Assembly (NCBI RefSeq): GCF_900177045.1
Contig: NZ_LT841358.1
Coordinates: 1,017,396-1,081,395, forward strand
Length of the DNA stretch: 64,000 nt
Direction: 5' to 3'
From: Candidatus Nitrosotalea okcheonensis
GTDB taxonomy: Archaea; Thermoproteota; Nitrososphaeria; Nitrososphaerales; Nitrosopumilaceae
This document shows, piece after piece, positions 1 to 8,643 of the stretch (its first letter is position 1; each line of letters opens with the position of its first letter). A model generated the notes under the pieces. The model was not told the DNA's origin. It did not search any database and was given only the letters and a program-made list of their open reading frames with translations. The position numbers and the translations under genes were made by a program.

Positions 1-17
1 TTTTCTAGTGTATACAA

Positions 18-827
18 ATGAGTGAAAAAAGTCAGATTGAAAAAACGGTTCTAGAGGGTATAAGCTATGCCAAGCTTGAAAGGCACAAAGATGCAGTATC
101 ATTTTTTGACAAGGCGTTAAAACAAGACTCAAAAAATGTAGATGCGTTATACAACAAAGGAATGTCTCTTTTGAAACTAAAGAAAAACAAGGATGCAGTA
201 TCATGCTTTGAAAAAATAATTGAATACGATCCCAACCACGTAGACGCACTAAACAATCTAGGGAACCATTTTGCAGAGTTGCAACAGTTTGAAAAAGCAG
301 TTATGTATTATGACAAGGCGTTAGTAAACGATTCAGGATACATCCCAGCACTATATAACAAAGGAATTGCGTCAATTAGACTTGAAAAATATGATGCTGC
401 CATAGATTGTCTGAACAAGGTACTTGATAAAGAACCTGAAAACATGCAAGCAATGCACTACAAGGGATTGGTACTTGGCAAACAAAAAAAACATGAAGAT
501 GCATTATCATACTTTAATAAAATTTTAGAAAGGGAGCCAGAAAATAACGAGGCAACATTCTACAAGGCTACGGAGCTATCAGAGATGGGCAGACATGAGG
601 AGGCAATCACAATCTTTGATAAAATACTAAAAGAGTTTCCAAAAAACGGTACAATAATTTATGCAAAGGCGCGAAGTAAAGCACAAATGGGACAAAATGA
701 TGATGCCCTTGTTCTTCTTGCACAGGCAATATCCCATTACGGCAAAACCATAAAGAATTGGGCTATCAAAGACTCGGCATTCGATAAGATAAAAGGGGAT
801 CCCAGGTTTAAGACAATAGTGAAATAA
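18..827 (+). CDS. TPR-repeat protein
   Basis: The 269-residue product is almost wholly tandem tetratricopeptide repeats. About seven 34-residue units carry the usual A/G-Y/F-A pattern, for example ALYNKG, ALNNLG and AMHYKG near the start of successive helices. There is no signal peptide or membrane segment, so it is a cytoplasmic scaffold for protein-protein contacts. The stop codon is followed one base later by the ATG of the next gene, so the two are probably co-transcribed. The repeats do not reveal the partner; the tubulin-family gene lies about 450 bases downstream on the same strand. Confidence 0.85.
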   Translation: MSEKSQIEKTVLEGISYAKLERHKDAVSFFDKALKQDSKNVDALYNKGMSLLKLKKNKDAVSCFEKIIEYDPNHVDALNNLGNHFAELQQFEKAVMYYDKALVNDSGYIPALYNKGIASIRLEKYDAAIDCLNKVLDKEPENMQAMHYKGLVLGKQKKHEDALSYFNKILEREPENNEATFYKATELSEMGRHEEAITIFDKILKEFPKNGTIIYAKARSKAQMGQNDDALVLLAQAISHYGKTIKNWAIKDSAFDKIKGDPRFKTIVK

Positions 828-828
828 A

Positions 829-1128
829 ATGTCAGAAGATATGCTAAAAACAATCAAGGGTCTGCTCGCATCGGGCAGGGGAAATCCAAAGAGATTACGA
901 GAAATAATGGAGATTATAAAAAACGATGAGCCAATTGTTATGTCAGACTATAGATACATCCAGGATTTGGTAGAGTCTCACAACAGTACAGAAATAGAGC
1001 AGCCTCAAGTTACAGCCCAACCCAAAAAAGATACATCTGTGGAGCTTCTACGAATTAGACTTGCAGAAGGACAGATATCAATAGAAGAATTTCGTGTACT
1101 CAAACAAGCCCTGACAGAAGAAGAATAA
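829..1128 (+). CDS. Small protein with SHOCT-like C-terminus
   Basis: The 99-residue protein has a basic helical N-terminal half (about 1-50), a Gln/Thr linker and a C-terminal helix pair (about 72-99) of the form LLRIRLAEGQISIEEFRVLK. This matches the short C-terminal SHOCT domain (leucine-rich helix, G-x-I-[ST]-x-E-E-[FY] turn, second helix), an oligomerisation module. It begins one base after the TPR gene. The SHOCT call is from pattern only and no function for the N-terminal part is recognised. Confidence 0.65.
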   Translation: MSEDMLKTIKGLLASGRGNPKRLREIMEIIKNDEPIVMSDYRYIQDLVESHNSTEIEQPQVTAQPKKDTSVELLRIRLAEGQISIEEFRVLKQALTEEE

Positions 1129-1180
1129 ATCATTCCTAAATCTTAAATTCAAAAAGATTAGCTTATTTCTAGGATTAAAA

Positions 1181-1282
1181 GTGGAACAAAAACAACATCA
1201 TGTCTATAACAATCAAGCATGGACTGTACAATCTTGGACTATACCATTAAAGAGACAAGTTCTAGTTTCAAACAGTGATTAG
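1181..1282 (+). CDS. Possible 33-aa mini-ORF ahead of artubulin
   Basis: A GTG-initiated frame runs 33 codons and ends in TAG two bases before the TTG start of the tubulin-family gene. That is the same spacing as between the tubulin gene and its downstream partner. The peptide starts MEQKQHHVYNN and ends QVLVSNSD; it is polar with two Trp. An AT-rich promoter-like stretch (around 1142-1170) lies upstream. No homologue is recognised. It may be a leader peptide, a small partner of the tubulin-like protein, or chance. Confidence 0.35.
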   Translation: MEQKQHHVYNNQAWTVQSWTIPLKRQVLVSNSD

Positions 1283-1284
1283 AT

Positions 1285-2673
1285 TTGTCAAAATTTGCCC
1301 CACTACCACCAGCGCCGGTTATAATGACATGTTTTGGTCATTGCGGAATTGGCCTGGGTGCAGAAGCATATAGAAGACTATTGATTGATGTTGGAGCAGA
1401 TCCACTAAAACCAACATTAAAGGGCGAAAAGGACGAGTCCCGCATACTCAAAAGATATGGAAGTACAATTTTACGATTTCCAAACGCTTATGGTGGAAAT
1501 GAAATTCCACTCATCCCAAGAGCGCTTTTAATTGATCTAGATCCAAGAGCTGCCAATTTAATTTTACAGTCATATCCAGACCTGTTTGCCCTAAGAGACA
1601 AGCATGTAATTTCAGGTGCAGGCGGTGCTGCCAGAAACTGGGCAGAGGGCCGTACTAGATTCATCAAAGAAGTAAGTACAAAATATGACATGCAAAAACA
1701 GCTTGCAAGCCTTTCCCCAGAACCAGTAAGAGGTTTCACAATTCCATTTGCAATGGGAGGGGGCACAGGTGCTTCATTTGCAAGTGCGTTTATGCAATAT
1801 ATCAAAAAAGACACAAAAGAGCATGCTACAATTGCATCATTTGGATTATTGCCAGAATTTGGATGGGATCCTGTAATTCTAGAGGCATCTGCAATTAACA
1901 TAGTAATGAATCTTGAACACCAGATAAAATACAGTGATTGTTCCATATTATTTTCAAATAAAAGACTAAGAGAGCTTGCACAAAAACATGAAAAGAGGTT
2001 GGAAAAAATATCTTCCATAATAGACGACCTTCCAAAGGAACACGAGGTAGGTTGGAAGGACTATAGAGGAATGAATTTGATTGCAGCAAATGCAATTTCT
2101 ATGTTTATAGCATCTTTTGCAAGAGAGACAGAATGGGACATGTCGAACTATAGGACATGGCTTGCAACAAAGAGACCAAGATTTGCAGTTACTTGGGTAA
2201 TTCCAGTTATTCCTGAAGAGAGACAGTGGAGTTCTGATCTGATGACAAGTACCAAACACAATACAATGGAGGGAATTGTAGAACACATCAACAAGAAAGA
2301 AGATGCAGTACTGTTTGATATTGATGAAAACGACATAAGAGACAAGGGAGGACCAAAGGATTCCTGTTGTGTGCTTGTAAAAGTAAAAGGAGATTTTGAA
2401 GCAAAAGAAAGAGATGTACTAAAGAACATCATAAAAGATAGATTCCACATTGAGGAATCAAGAATGATATTTATCAAGATCCCAATTCTAGAAACGGAGC
2501 AGGCAAATGTTACAATACTTGTCAATACAAAGGCAATCGGAACAAAGATCTTAGAGATTGCAAGTGAAGCAGAAGCTTCATGGGATGCATTCAAAGACGA
2601 ATATGGCAAGTGGGGATTGTCTACTGAAGAATTCAAGGCAAGCCTTATGGACGTAGTCCATGAGTTTAGCTAG
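1285..2673 (+). CDS. Artubulin-like tubulin-family GTPase
   Basis: The 462-residue protein resembles eukaryotic tubulin more than FtsZ. T1 loop: GHCGIGLG (18-25), like tubulin GQCGNQIG. T3: IDLDPRA (83-89), like VDLEPTV. A NWAEGRT segment (118-124) is like tubulin NNWAKGHYT. T4 phosphate loop: GGGTGAS (158-164), tubulin GGGTGSG. The helix before T7, the segment WDMSNYRTWL (284-293) and the CCVLVKVKGD segment (361-370, tubulin CCLLYRGD) also align, as does a C-terminal helical region. Length matches tubulin, but there is no acidic tail. TTG is chosen because strand beta-1 (PVIMTCFG) needs the residues before the first ATG. It should bind GTP and polymerise, but the T7 Glu position looks like Asn, so hydrolysis may differ. 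Artubulins are known from Nitrosoarchaeum. Confidence 0.88.
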   Translation: MSKFAPLPPAPVIMTCFGHCGIGLGAEAYRRLLIDVGADPLKPTLKGEKDESRILKRYGSTILRFPNAYGGNEIPLIPRALLIDLDPRAANLILQSYPDLFALRDKHVISGAGGAARNWAEGRTRFIKEVSTKYDMQKQLASLSPEPVRGFTIPFAMGGGTGASFASAFMQYIKKDTKEHATIASFGLLPEFGWDPVILEASAINIVMNLEHQIKYSDCSILFSNKRLRELAQKHEKRLEKISSIIDDLPKEHEVGWKDYRGMNLIAANAISMFIASFARETEWDMSNYRTWLATKRPRFAVTWVIPVIPEERQWSSDLMTSTKHNTMEGIVEHINKKEDAVLFDIDENDIRDKGGPKDSCCVLVKVKGDFEAKERDVLKNIIKDRFHIEESRMIFIKIPILETEQANVTILVNTKAIGTKILEIASEAEASWDAFKDEYGKWGLSTEEFKASLMDVVHEFS

Positions 2674-2675
2674 AA

Positions 2676-3221
2676 ATGGCTGACTTTGCCTTTCTAGAGC
2701 AGGTTGCATCACGCATCAGAGAAAATAGGTCACAGCTAAAAGATACTGAGGACGAGCTTGCAACAGTGAATTTTAGAATTCATGAGATTCCCCTGAAGAG
2801 TCCAACAGAGTCTACATTTGCAAAAATGATAGGTCAAGACTACTATGATGCATCAGTAGATTTGGAAAAGGCAAAAGAGAAGTTAATTGCACAAAAAGAT
2901 GATCTCAGTACAAAAGTAAAAGAAGATATTGCATCATTCATAACAGAGTTTACTTCACATGACCTTGTCATTCCTCTAGAACCAAACCCAAAGATTGCAG
3001 ATGGTAACACTGTCTTTCACTACAAAAATAACGCAGTTTTTAATAACATACTTGCTATACTAGGCGAACTTTTGGGACTATCTCCACCAATACTTGTCAA
3101 GGACGTAATGTTCGCAGCCTCAGAAATAACAATCAAGGTAACAGATGAATATGAAGCCAAACAGAAATTTCTGAGTAGTATAAATGAAGTTCAGAAAACC
3201 TTATCAATCAAGAGAAAATAA
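2676..3221 (+). CDS. Predicted coiled-coil protein paired with artubulin
   Basis: The 181-residue soluble protein starts two bases after the artubulin stop, so it is almost certainly in the same transcript. Residues about 8-35 and 60-95 form charged heptad-like helices (RIRENRSQLKDTEDELA; DLEKAKEKLIAQKDDLSTK). A mixed C-terminal region (about 100-170) with predicted strands follows, and the tail is basic (SIKRK). There is no membrane segment and no recognised domain. The arrangement suggests a filament-binding or nucleating partner of the tubulin-like protein. This is inference from linkage and coiled-coil character only. Confidence 0.7.
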   Translation: MADFAFLEQVASRIRENRSQLKDTEDELATVNFRIHEIPLKSPTESTFAKMIGQDYYDASVDLEKAKEKLIAQKDDLSTKVKEDIASFITEFTSHDLVIPLEPNPKIADGNTVFHYKNNAVFNNILAILGELLGLSPPILVKDVMFAASEITIKVTDEYEAKQKFLSSINEVQKTLSIKRK

Positions 3222-3288
3222 CGTCTAAGAACCATACTCGTACGATTTTACGTATAAAATATAACAAGGTAAAAACAGCCAAGATTTT

Positions 3289-4836
3289 ATGAATAAAAAT
3301 ACCAAAAAGCTTCTTGCATTATCATTTATGGCAATTTTCATAGTTTCCACAGTAAGTGTTGCATTCCTAGGAGGCGGCCGGGTCGCAAACCGGGTTAGTA
3401 CCACAGATAGAACAATCACTGGTACACCAGCAGATAATTACAAAGACAAGGACAGGCCAACATTTTGTCAGACAGGTCCAGCCAAATCAAACAAGTACAT
3501 AACAGAATTTAAGATACCCACAGCATGTACCCAGCCGCTTGCAATAGTAGTAGACTCGTCTGGCAGCGTTTGGTTCACAGAATCAAACACAGGAAACTTG
3601 GGCAAGTTTGATCCATCTTCAAAATCATTCCAAGAATTTGCCAATCCACAGTGGCAAAGTGGAGAAAAATCCATGATGTGGGGACTTGGCATTGCACAAG
3701 ATGGAAACATATGGATTACAGACTCGCAACACAGCTTGGTCTGGAAATTCAATCCAATAGACAAGAGCTATCAGAGGTTTGTATTTCCAAAGAGCAATTC
3801 GTCAGGTGGATCTTTCCCACAAATGTTACTAATTGATGGTAAAAATGCTTACATCAATGACTTTACTGGAAGACAGATTGGAGTATTTTCCACAGATCAT
3901 ATAGGTCCAGACATAGGCATGACCACCATTCCATCCCCTGGCAATAACAACTTTACAAGTTCAATGGTCACGGATTCTTCAGGAAAAATATGGTATACAA
4001 CTTGGATATATCAACAGGGAGGAAATCTTGTAAGCTATGACCAAAAAACAGGTAACTTTACCCAGTATACTTTGCCCCAAGATATTCAAGCACCAAATGG
4101 AATAACAATTGACTCCTCAGGAAAGTTATGGATAATGGACACTGCAAGCAGTTACTTTTTTGATTTTGATCCAATAAGTAAAAAATTTACAAAGCATACA
4201 ACTTCCCCACCGCCAGTATCGGCATATGGTAATGCATCAGGATTAATCAAGACGCCAATATCAAGACCATACTGGGATCATTTTGATGACAATGGAAGGT
4301 TATGGTTCAACGAACAAGTTGCGAACAGTTTGGGAGCATATGATCCATCAGCCCAATCCCTTGTAGAATATGTAATCCCATCCAAAAATCCCAATTGGTC
4401 AGATTGTGGAACCATACCAGACTGCGGAGTGGCCCAGTTACTGGACTTTACAGTAAATCACAACAAGGTATGGTTTACAGAATGGGTTGAAAACAACATT
4501 GGAGTTTTGGATCCTAGTGTTGCGCTTCCAATCAATGTAACTACATCTGATGCTTCAATCATCATACATCATGGACAAAATGCAACAGTATCGTTTAACA
4601 TCAACCCACAAGAGCAGCTCAGTTCTCCGGTGTCCATAATTACAGCAAATACCGCTGGACCTCAAACCATCTCAGTTAAACCACAACAGACTAGCATCAC
4701 AGTTGATACACCGCAGACCGTCAAGGTCAGAATATCAGCGGACAATTTTGCCACGCCAGGAACGTATAATGTCTTGATAGGTGCAAGGTATCAAGATATC
4801 ACGGTATCAAAGTACATCAGCGTGACATTAGAGTAA
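3289..4836 (+). CDS. Secreted Vgb/NHL-type beta-propeller protein
   Basis: The 515-residue protein has an N-terminal hydrophobic signal segment (about 7-30). It is followed by repeated blades with the virginiamycin B lyase/SMP-30 pattern: G-x-[IL]-W-F-T-E, GNLGKFDP, GKIWYTT, GKLWIMD, GRLWFNE and VWFTEW. The C-terminal 110 residues look like an Ig-like beta domain (TTSDASIIIHHGQNATVSFNI). Such proteins are common on the thaumarchaeal cell surface. The fold is clear, but lyase activity cannot be claimed from sequence. It lies just downstream of the artubulin pair with its own upstream region. Confidence 0.8.
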   Translation: MNKNTKKLLALSFMAIFIVSTVSVAFLGGGRVANRVSTTDRTITGTPADNYKDKDRPTFCQTGPAKSNKYITEFKIPTACTQPLAIVVDSSGSVWFTESNTGNLGKFDPSSKSFQEFANPQWQSGEKSMMWGLGIAQDGNIWITDSQHSLVWKFNPIDKSYQRFVFPKSNSSGGSFPQMLLIDGKNAYINDFTGRQIGVFSTDHIGPDIGMTTIPSPGNNNFTSSMVTDSSGKIWYTTWIYQQGGNLVSYDQKTGNFTQYTLPQDIQAPNGITIDSSGKLWIMDTASSYFFDFDPISKKFTKHTTSPPPVSAYGNASGLIKTPISRPYWDHFDDNGRLWFNEQVANSLGAYDPSAQSLVEYVIPSKNPNWSDCGTIPDCGVAQLLDFTVNHNKVWFTEWVENNIGVLDPSVALPINVTTSDASIIIHHGQNATVSFNINPQEQLSSPVSIITANTAGPQTISVKPQQTSITVDTPQTVKVRISADNFATPGTYNVLIGARYQDITVSKYISVTLE

Positions 4837-4839
4837 GAA

Positions 4840-6039
4840 GTGGTTCCTAACCTAGACAAACTGATTGGAATTTCTACTTATTGTACCAAGACAGAGGGTA
4901 CGGGAGGTAAGATCAAATCATCTCCAGAGCAGTTTTTCGTCTCTGAAATATTGCGAGACAAGGTACTTGACAAGATTTCATCGTCAGGAAGTTATGCAAT
5001 ATACAAGCTAAAAAAACAGGGCATAGACACAAACCATGCACTATCAGATATTTTTACGAAATATGGTTTGAGACTCAAAGCTCTTGGCCTCAAGGATGCA
5101 AATGCTACAACTGAGCAGTATGTATGCGATATGACAACAGGAAGATCTGCAGATACATTAATTACAAATAGATACACACTTGAGAAAATCGGTCTTGTTC
5201 AAAAACCCCTTACAAAAAAAGACATGGTTGGAAACCATTTCAAAATAAAAATAGAAAATGCAGATTTTGTAAAAGTTGCTCAATTTACAGACCATGACAA
5301 GATTCTAAATTTTTTTGGATACCAAAGATTTGGAAGCAAGAGACCAGTATCTCACATAATAGGAAAAGCCATTTTGCAAAAAAATTTTGATTATGCGGTG
5401 GAGACTTTGCTTTCCTTTACTTCAGAATATGATTTGGTACACAATAACAAGGTACGTGAAATGCTCAAGGACAAGTCAAATTATGCCAAAGTCTTTGACC
5501 AGGTTCCTCCACAAATGGACATTGAAAGAATCGTATTAAGTGAAATGATAAGCCATGATAATCCACTCAAGGCGCTTCGTGCAATACCAATACAGTTACG
5601 GAGGTTTTTTGTTGAGGCATTCCAGTCATTTGTGTACAACCAAACAATGTCAAGAGCATATGAGTTTGGAGAGAACATGATACAGCCACAACAAGGGGAT
5701 GTATGTTTTGATAAAGACGATAACCTTGGAAGATACGAAAATGATCCAAAGCAGAGATTAGCAATTCCGCTTGTAGGTTACTCGTACTCAAAAAAGAATC
5801 GATTTGACAGTTTCATATCACAAATACTTGTAGAACAGCAGATAACTCCAAAAGAGTTTTTTGTAAAAGAGATGCAGGAAGCAAGTACGGAGGGAGGGTT
5901 CAGACAGGCCATCATATCATGTAATGATTTTGCAATAAAGGAACCATATGTTGAGTTTACCCTCTCAAGAGGATCATATGCAACTACACTATTACGTGAG
6001 ATAATCAAGCCATCAGACCCAATAGCTGCTGGGTTTTAA
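4840..6039 (+). CDS. truD: tRNA pseudouridine(13) synthase TruD
   Basis: The 399-residue enzyme isomerises uridine 13 of tRNA to pseudouridine. The TruD catalytic motif is visible near residue 85 as LGLKDANATTEQ, with the nucleophilic Asp in GLKD. Further TruD signatures are FGYQRFGSKRP (about 162-172) and the insertion domain characteristic of the family. It starts with GTG three bases after the previous stop and contains a late LSRGSYATTLLREI motif typical of TruD C-termini. Length is normal for archaeal TruD. Confidence 0.93.
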   Translation: MVPNLDKLIGISTYCTKTEGTGGKIKSSPEQFFVSEILRDKVLDKISSSGSYAIYKLKKQGIDTNHALSDIFTKYGLRLKALGLKDANATTEQYVCDMTTGRSADTLITNRYTLEKIGLVQKPLTKKDMVGNHFKIKIENADFVKVAQFTDHDKILNFFGYQRFGSKRPVSHIIGKAILQKNFDYAVETLLSFTSEYDLVHNNKVREMLKDKSNYAKVFDQVPPQMDIERIVLSEMISHDNPLKALRAIPIQLRRFFVEAFQSFVYNQTMSRAYEFGENMIQPQQGDVCFDKDDNLGRYENDPKQRLAIPLVGYSYSKKNRFDSFISQILVEQQITPKEFFVKEMQEASTEGGFRQAIISCNDFAIKEPYVEFTLSRGSYATTLLREIIKPSDPIAAGF

Positions 6040-6218
6040 TCAAGGCCTTAGAAAACAGTGCCACGTGTTTTTAGAAAAAATATCATTGATCAGCATCTAT
6101 TTTTTCAAAATTTAAAAATATATTTCATAGAACAATTATCTAGAATTATACAATAGCAGATTTCACTGACAAATTCAACTCAAGTCTTATTAATTATGAA
6201 TTTTAGCGTTGTTCATAA

Positions 6219-7286
6219 TTGAGAAAAATAATATTATTTTTGATATTTATTGCAATTGTACCATTAGGCAATGTGGTATGGGCATCAGATCTTGGTACAC
6301 TTGGCAGTCCATATGTTACAATATCTCCAAATTCTGGACCTCCTGGAACCAAGATAACTATCACTGTGTCCCACATTCCAGACATATCAAAAACAAGTTA
6401 TCCATATCCTGATCTTTACATTTATCTTCCATTTTCACAGTCTTTTGGCACTACTCTGACAAGTAATTGTGGAGGGCAAGACTGTTTCCCAATATATACA
6501 CATGACGATGCAATAAATCACGATTTTGCTGACAGAGTCATCACATTTTCATTGCCCAGCATAAACAATTCAAAGCCCGTCTTTCTCAATGGTTTTGAAA
6601 ATTCAGTGTGTGATGTAACATCAAATGGAAAGATATTGGAGAGGTTTTCCACCCTCTGTAACACAAAAGATGAACCTGTAGGTATGTATCAAATCAAACT
6701 TGGGTGGGTACTTGAAAGTGATTCTGAACAAAATTATACTACAAATATTATTCCATTCCTAGTTACGCCCGGAATACCTCCATCTGGTGTACCAATCGCA
6801 GATAATGGTGATACCATTTTAAAAGAATATCAGAACGGAACTATTAGTCAGGCTCGGTTTTATGCAGAACTCAAGGCGCGTAGCTGGACTGATGAACAAA
6901 TAAGGCAAGCGCTTGCAGTCATAGGTAAACTGCCACACCAGATGGGCACATCAGGCCCTGATTATGGATTGCCAACATATCAAAATTCTACAGTTAGTCC
7001 TACAAACACTATACAAAAAAACACTATAGATCAAAATGCATCACAGTCAGAAATTCAGCCACATGTCAATACCAATACGATTAGAGAGCAGGACAATGTG
7101 TCACTGCAAGACAGTCAAAATACTTCTATGATCAAACCCATACAAAGCAATTCCACATTTCAACCTGCTCAAAATAACCCCCTTTGGAATAACATCATAA
7201 CGGCATTATCAGTTATAGCTGCTACGATAATGGCAGGTGTTGTCATATTTGTAAAAATATACAGGAGTAAAGTAAATGCCAGATAA
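6219..7286 (+). CDS. Membrane-anchored extracellular protein, unknown function
   Basis: The 355-residue product has an N-terminal signal segment (IILFLIFIAIVPLGNVVWA), a long Ser/Thr/Asn-rich exterior region and a single C-terminal transmembrane helix (about 325-347) followed by a short basic tail. A compact helical motif at about 200-235 (ILKEYQNGTISQARFYAEL) resembles a SHOCT-like turn. The start is TTG, with a TATA-like TTATTAATTAT about 25 bases upstream, so the transcript is probably leaderless. The last 11 bases overlap the next gene. No enzymatic motif is seen. Confidence 0.7.
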   Translation: MRKIILFLIFIAIVPLGNVVWASDLGTLGSPYVTISPNSGPPGTKITITVSHIPDISKTSYPYPDLYIYLPFSQSFGTTLTSNCGGQDCFPIYTHDDAINHDFADRVITFSLPSINNSKPVFLNGFENSVCDVTSNGKILERFSTLCNTKDEPVGMYQIKLGWVLESDSEQNYTTNIIPFLVTPGIPPSGVPIADNGDTILKEYQNGTISQARFYAELKARSWTDEQIRQALAVIGKLPHQMGTSGPDYGLPTYQNSTVSPTNTIQKNTIDQNASQSEIQPHVNTNTIREQDNVSLQDSQNTSMIKPIQSNSTFQPAQNNPLWNNIITALSVIAATIMAGVVIFVKIYRSKVNAR

Positions 7287-7986
7287 ATCATGCAGAACAT
7301 GTGGAGGAGACCTCATCAAATGGTCTGCATGTACGGAGTGCAGGAAGGCTATACAAAAAATATGCCTAACATGCAGCGAAAAAACTATCGCAGAATTTCA
7401 TTCTCATCACATACATCTTGAACCATGCAAAATAGATAATGCACAAAGAACAGTTACTACAATCCAGAGTTATGACAGATATACAAAACTAAAAAATCCA
7501 AAAAAGAATCCTCGCAACAAGAATTACAGAAATATACTTGTTATTTCAGGACTAATTGTAGCAATTATGATTCTGGGCATGTTAGGCATGAGCAATACAG
7601 AGTCTTTTTCAAGTTCTAGATCATCTCAGATCCAAATGATTATTCCTTCAGAACATTCAGGTGTGATCGAGTCAATCAAGGAAACACCTAGTGTAGATAC
7701 CCATCGTGTAGATACACAACATGTAGATACACAGCATCCTAGTACTAATGCCAAGTACACATACAGTAATTGCCTAGGTGTTTCAGATGGAATGCATCTA
7801 ACAGTCACTTGTCCTACCGAATATGGCAGTGTGTACAAGGCAGTAGTAGATATGCCATCGGAATTAATATCTCAATTTGAGAATGGTGTATTCAGTTTGA
7901 GAGGTCTTGCAGTGACAGAGCATTTAGATTCCATATCAATACAATATGCAAAAAAAGTATATGAAGCCAAGTTTGTCAATGGCTAA
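7276..7986 (+). CDS. Zinc-finger (B-box-like) single-span membrane protein
   Basis: The 236-residue protein opens with a Cys/His-rich module (residues 4-55: CRTCGG, CTEC, CLTC, HSHHIHLEPC) that resembles a B-box-type zinc-binding finger. A transmembrane helix (about 88-108, ILVISGLIVAIMILGMLGM) follows. A short VDT-H repeat (about 137-150) then leads to an exterior C-terminal domain with two Cys. It overlaps the preceding membrane protein by 11 bases, so the two are translationally coupled and may act together. Function is unknown. Confidence 0.68.
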   Translation: MPDKSCRTCGGDLIKWSACTECRKAIQKICLTCSEKTIAEFHSHHIHLEPCKIDNAQRTVTTIQSYDRYTKLKNPKKNPRNKNYRNILVISGLIVAIMILGMLGMSNTESFSSSRSSQIQMIIPSEHSGVIESIKETPSVDTHRVDTQHVDTQHPSTNAKYTYSNCLGVSDGMHLTVTCPTEYGSVYKAVVDMPSELISQFENGVFSLRGLAVTEHLDSISIQYAKKVYEAKFVNG

Positions 7987-7995
7987 AACTATCTT

Positions 7996-8526
7996 TCATT
8001 CAAAGAATTCAAACGAGATCATTGTCTTGTCAATGTTTATGTCAATTTTTTTATTAAAGACTTCCTCAAATATTAATTCAAGAATTGTCTTGTGGTATAC
8101 AGACCAGTTTTTTCCCAATTCATGTTTCATGACATATTTGTGAAATCCATCATCTTCATGAATATGGCTTACTTGAACTGCCGAGTTTATCATTCGTAAT
8201 TCAAACCACGCCAAAAAGGACCTGATGTCAATCCTGCCGTTCATAAATAATGCCATGTTTTTTACCTCATCTTTGCCAACACTAGTGGCAACATCAACTA
8301 TTTCTTTTTCGTCAAATTTGTTAAAAACGTGGACAAAAACCTGTTTGTTTATTATTACAAATCCAACTGTGGACTCGTACATGCCCCAATCCAGAAACTG
8401 TTTCAGCGCCTGATTTACAAGCGTATTAGTACTTACTTGCCTATGCCCAGACTCGTTACGTAATCTTTTGATGGTATTTTCATCAAGACGAAATGTGATT
8501 GTGGATGTTTTTTTACTTGAGCTCAA
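7996..8526 (-). CDS. Ribbon-helix-helix transcriptional regulator
   Basis: The 176-residue protein begins with a ribbon-helix-helix DNA-binding domain (TITFRLDENTIKRLRNES, about 8-50, with NTLVNQALKQFLDW as the second helix). A C-terminal region of about 120 residues (KQVFVHVFNKFDEKEIVDVA) follows, probably a sensing or dimerisation domain. It is convergent with the membrane pair. Two copies of a 12-bp direct repeat lie in its upstream region (8568-8579 and 8632-8643) and may be its own operator. Confidence 0.75.
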   Translation of the reverse strand: MSSSKKTSTITFRLDENTIKRLRNESGHRQVSTNTLVNQALKQFLDWGMYESTVGFVIINKQVFVHVFNKFDEKEIVDVATSVGKDEVKNMALFMNGRIDIRSFLAWFELRMINSAVQVSHIHEDDGFHKYVMKHELGKNWSVYHKTILELIFEEVFNKKIDINIDKTMISFEFFE

Positions 8527-8567
8527 CTCCTTTTAGTATATGTTACTGAGCTTTTAAGATTTGTACC

Positions 8568-8643
8568 AATTTGTCGTATAAAGCGCGCTGTAAATCTGAC
8601 ATAACAATGTTAACTGTGTTTTTAGTAAAATAATTTGTCGTAT
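8568..8643. promoter_or_regulatory. Paired 12-bp direct repeats upstream of RHH gene
   Basis: AATTTGTCGTAT occurs at 8568-8579 and again at 8632-8643, 64 bp apart, in the 5' region of the ribbon-helix-helix gene. Proteins of this class bind short tandem sites, so these are candidate autoregulatory operators. The repeat is seen directly; the role is inferred. Confidence 0.45.

Noticed and set aside
1488-2018. Long minus-strand ORF opposite artubulin
   Set aside because: No protein-like domain; it is the antisense of a clearly conserved tubulin-family gene.
1285-2673. Annotating the tubulin-family gene as FtsZ or CetZ
   Set aside because: The T3 DLDP motif, NWAEG segment and C-terminal features match tubulin, and FtsZ's NxDFADV T7 is absent. 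The genome has a separate FtsZ-like gene.
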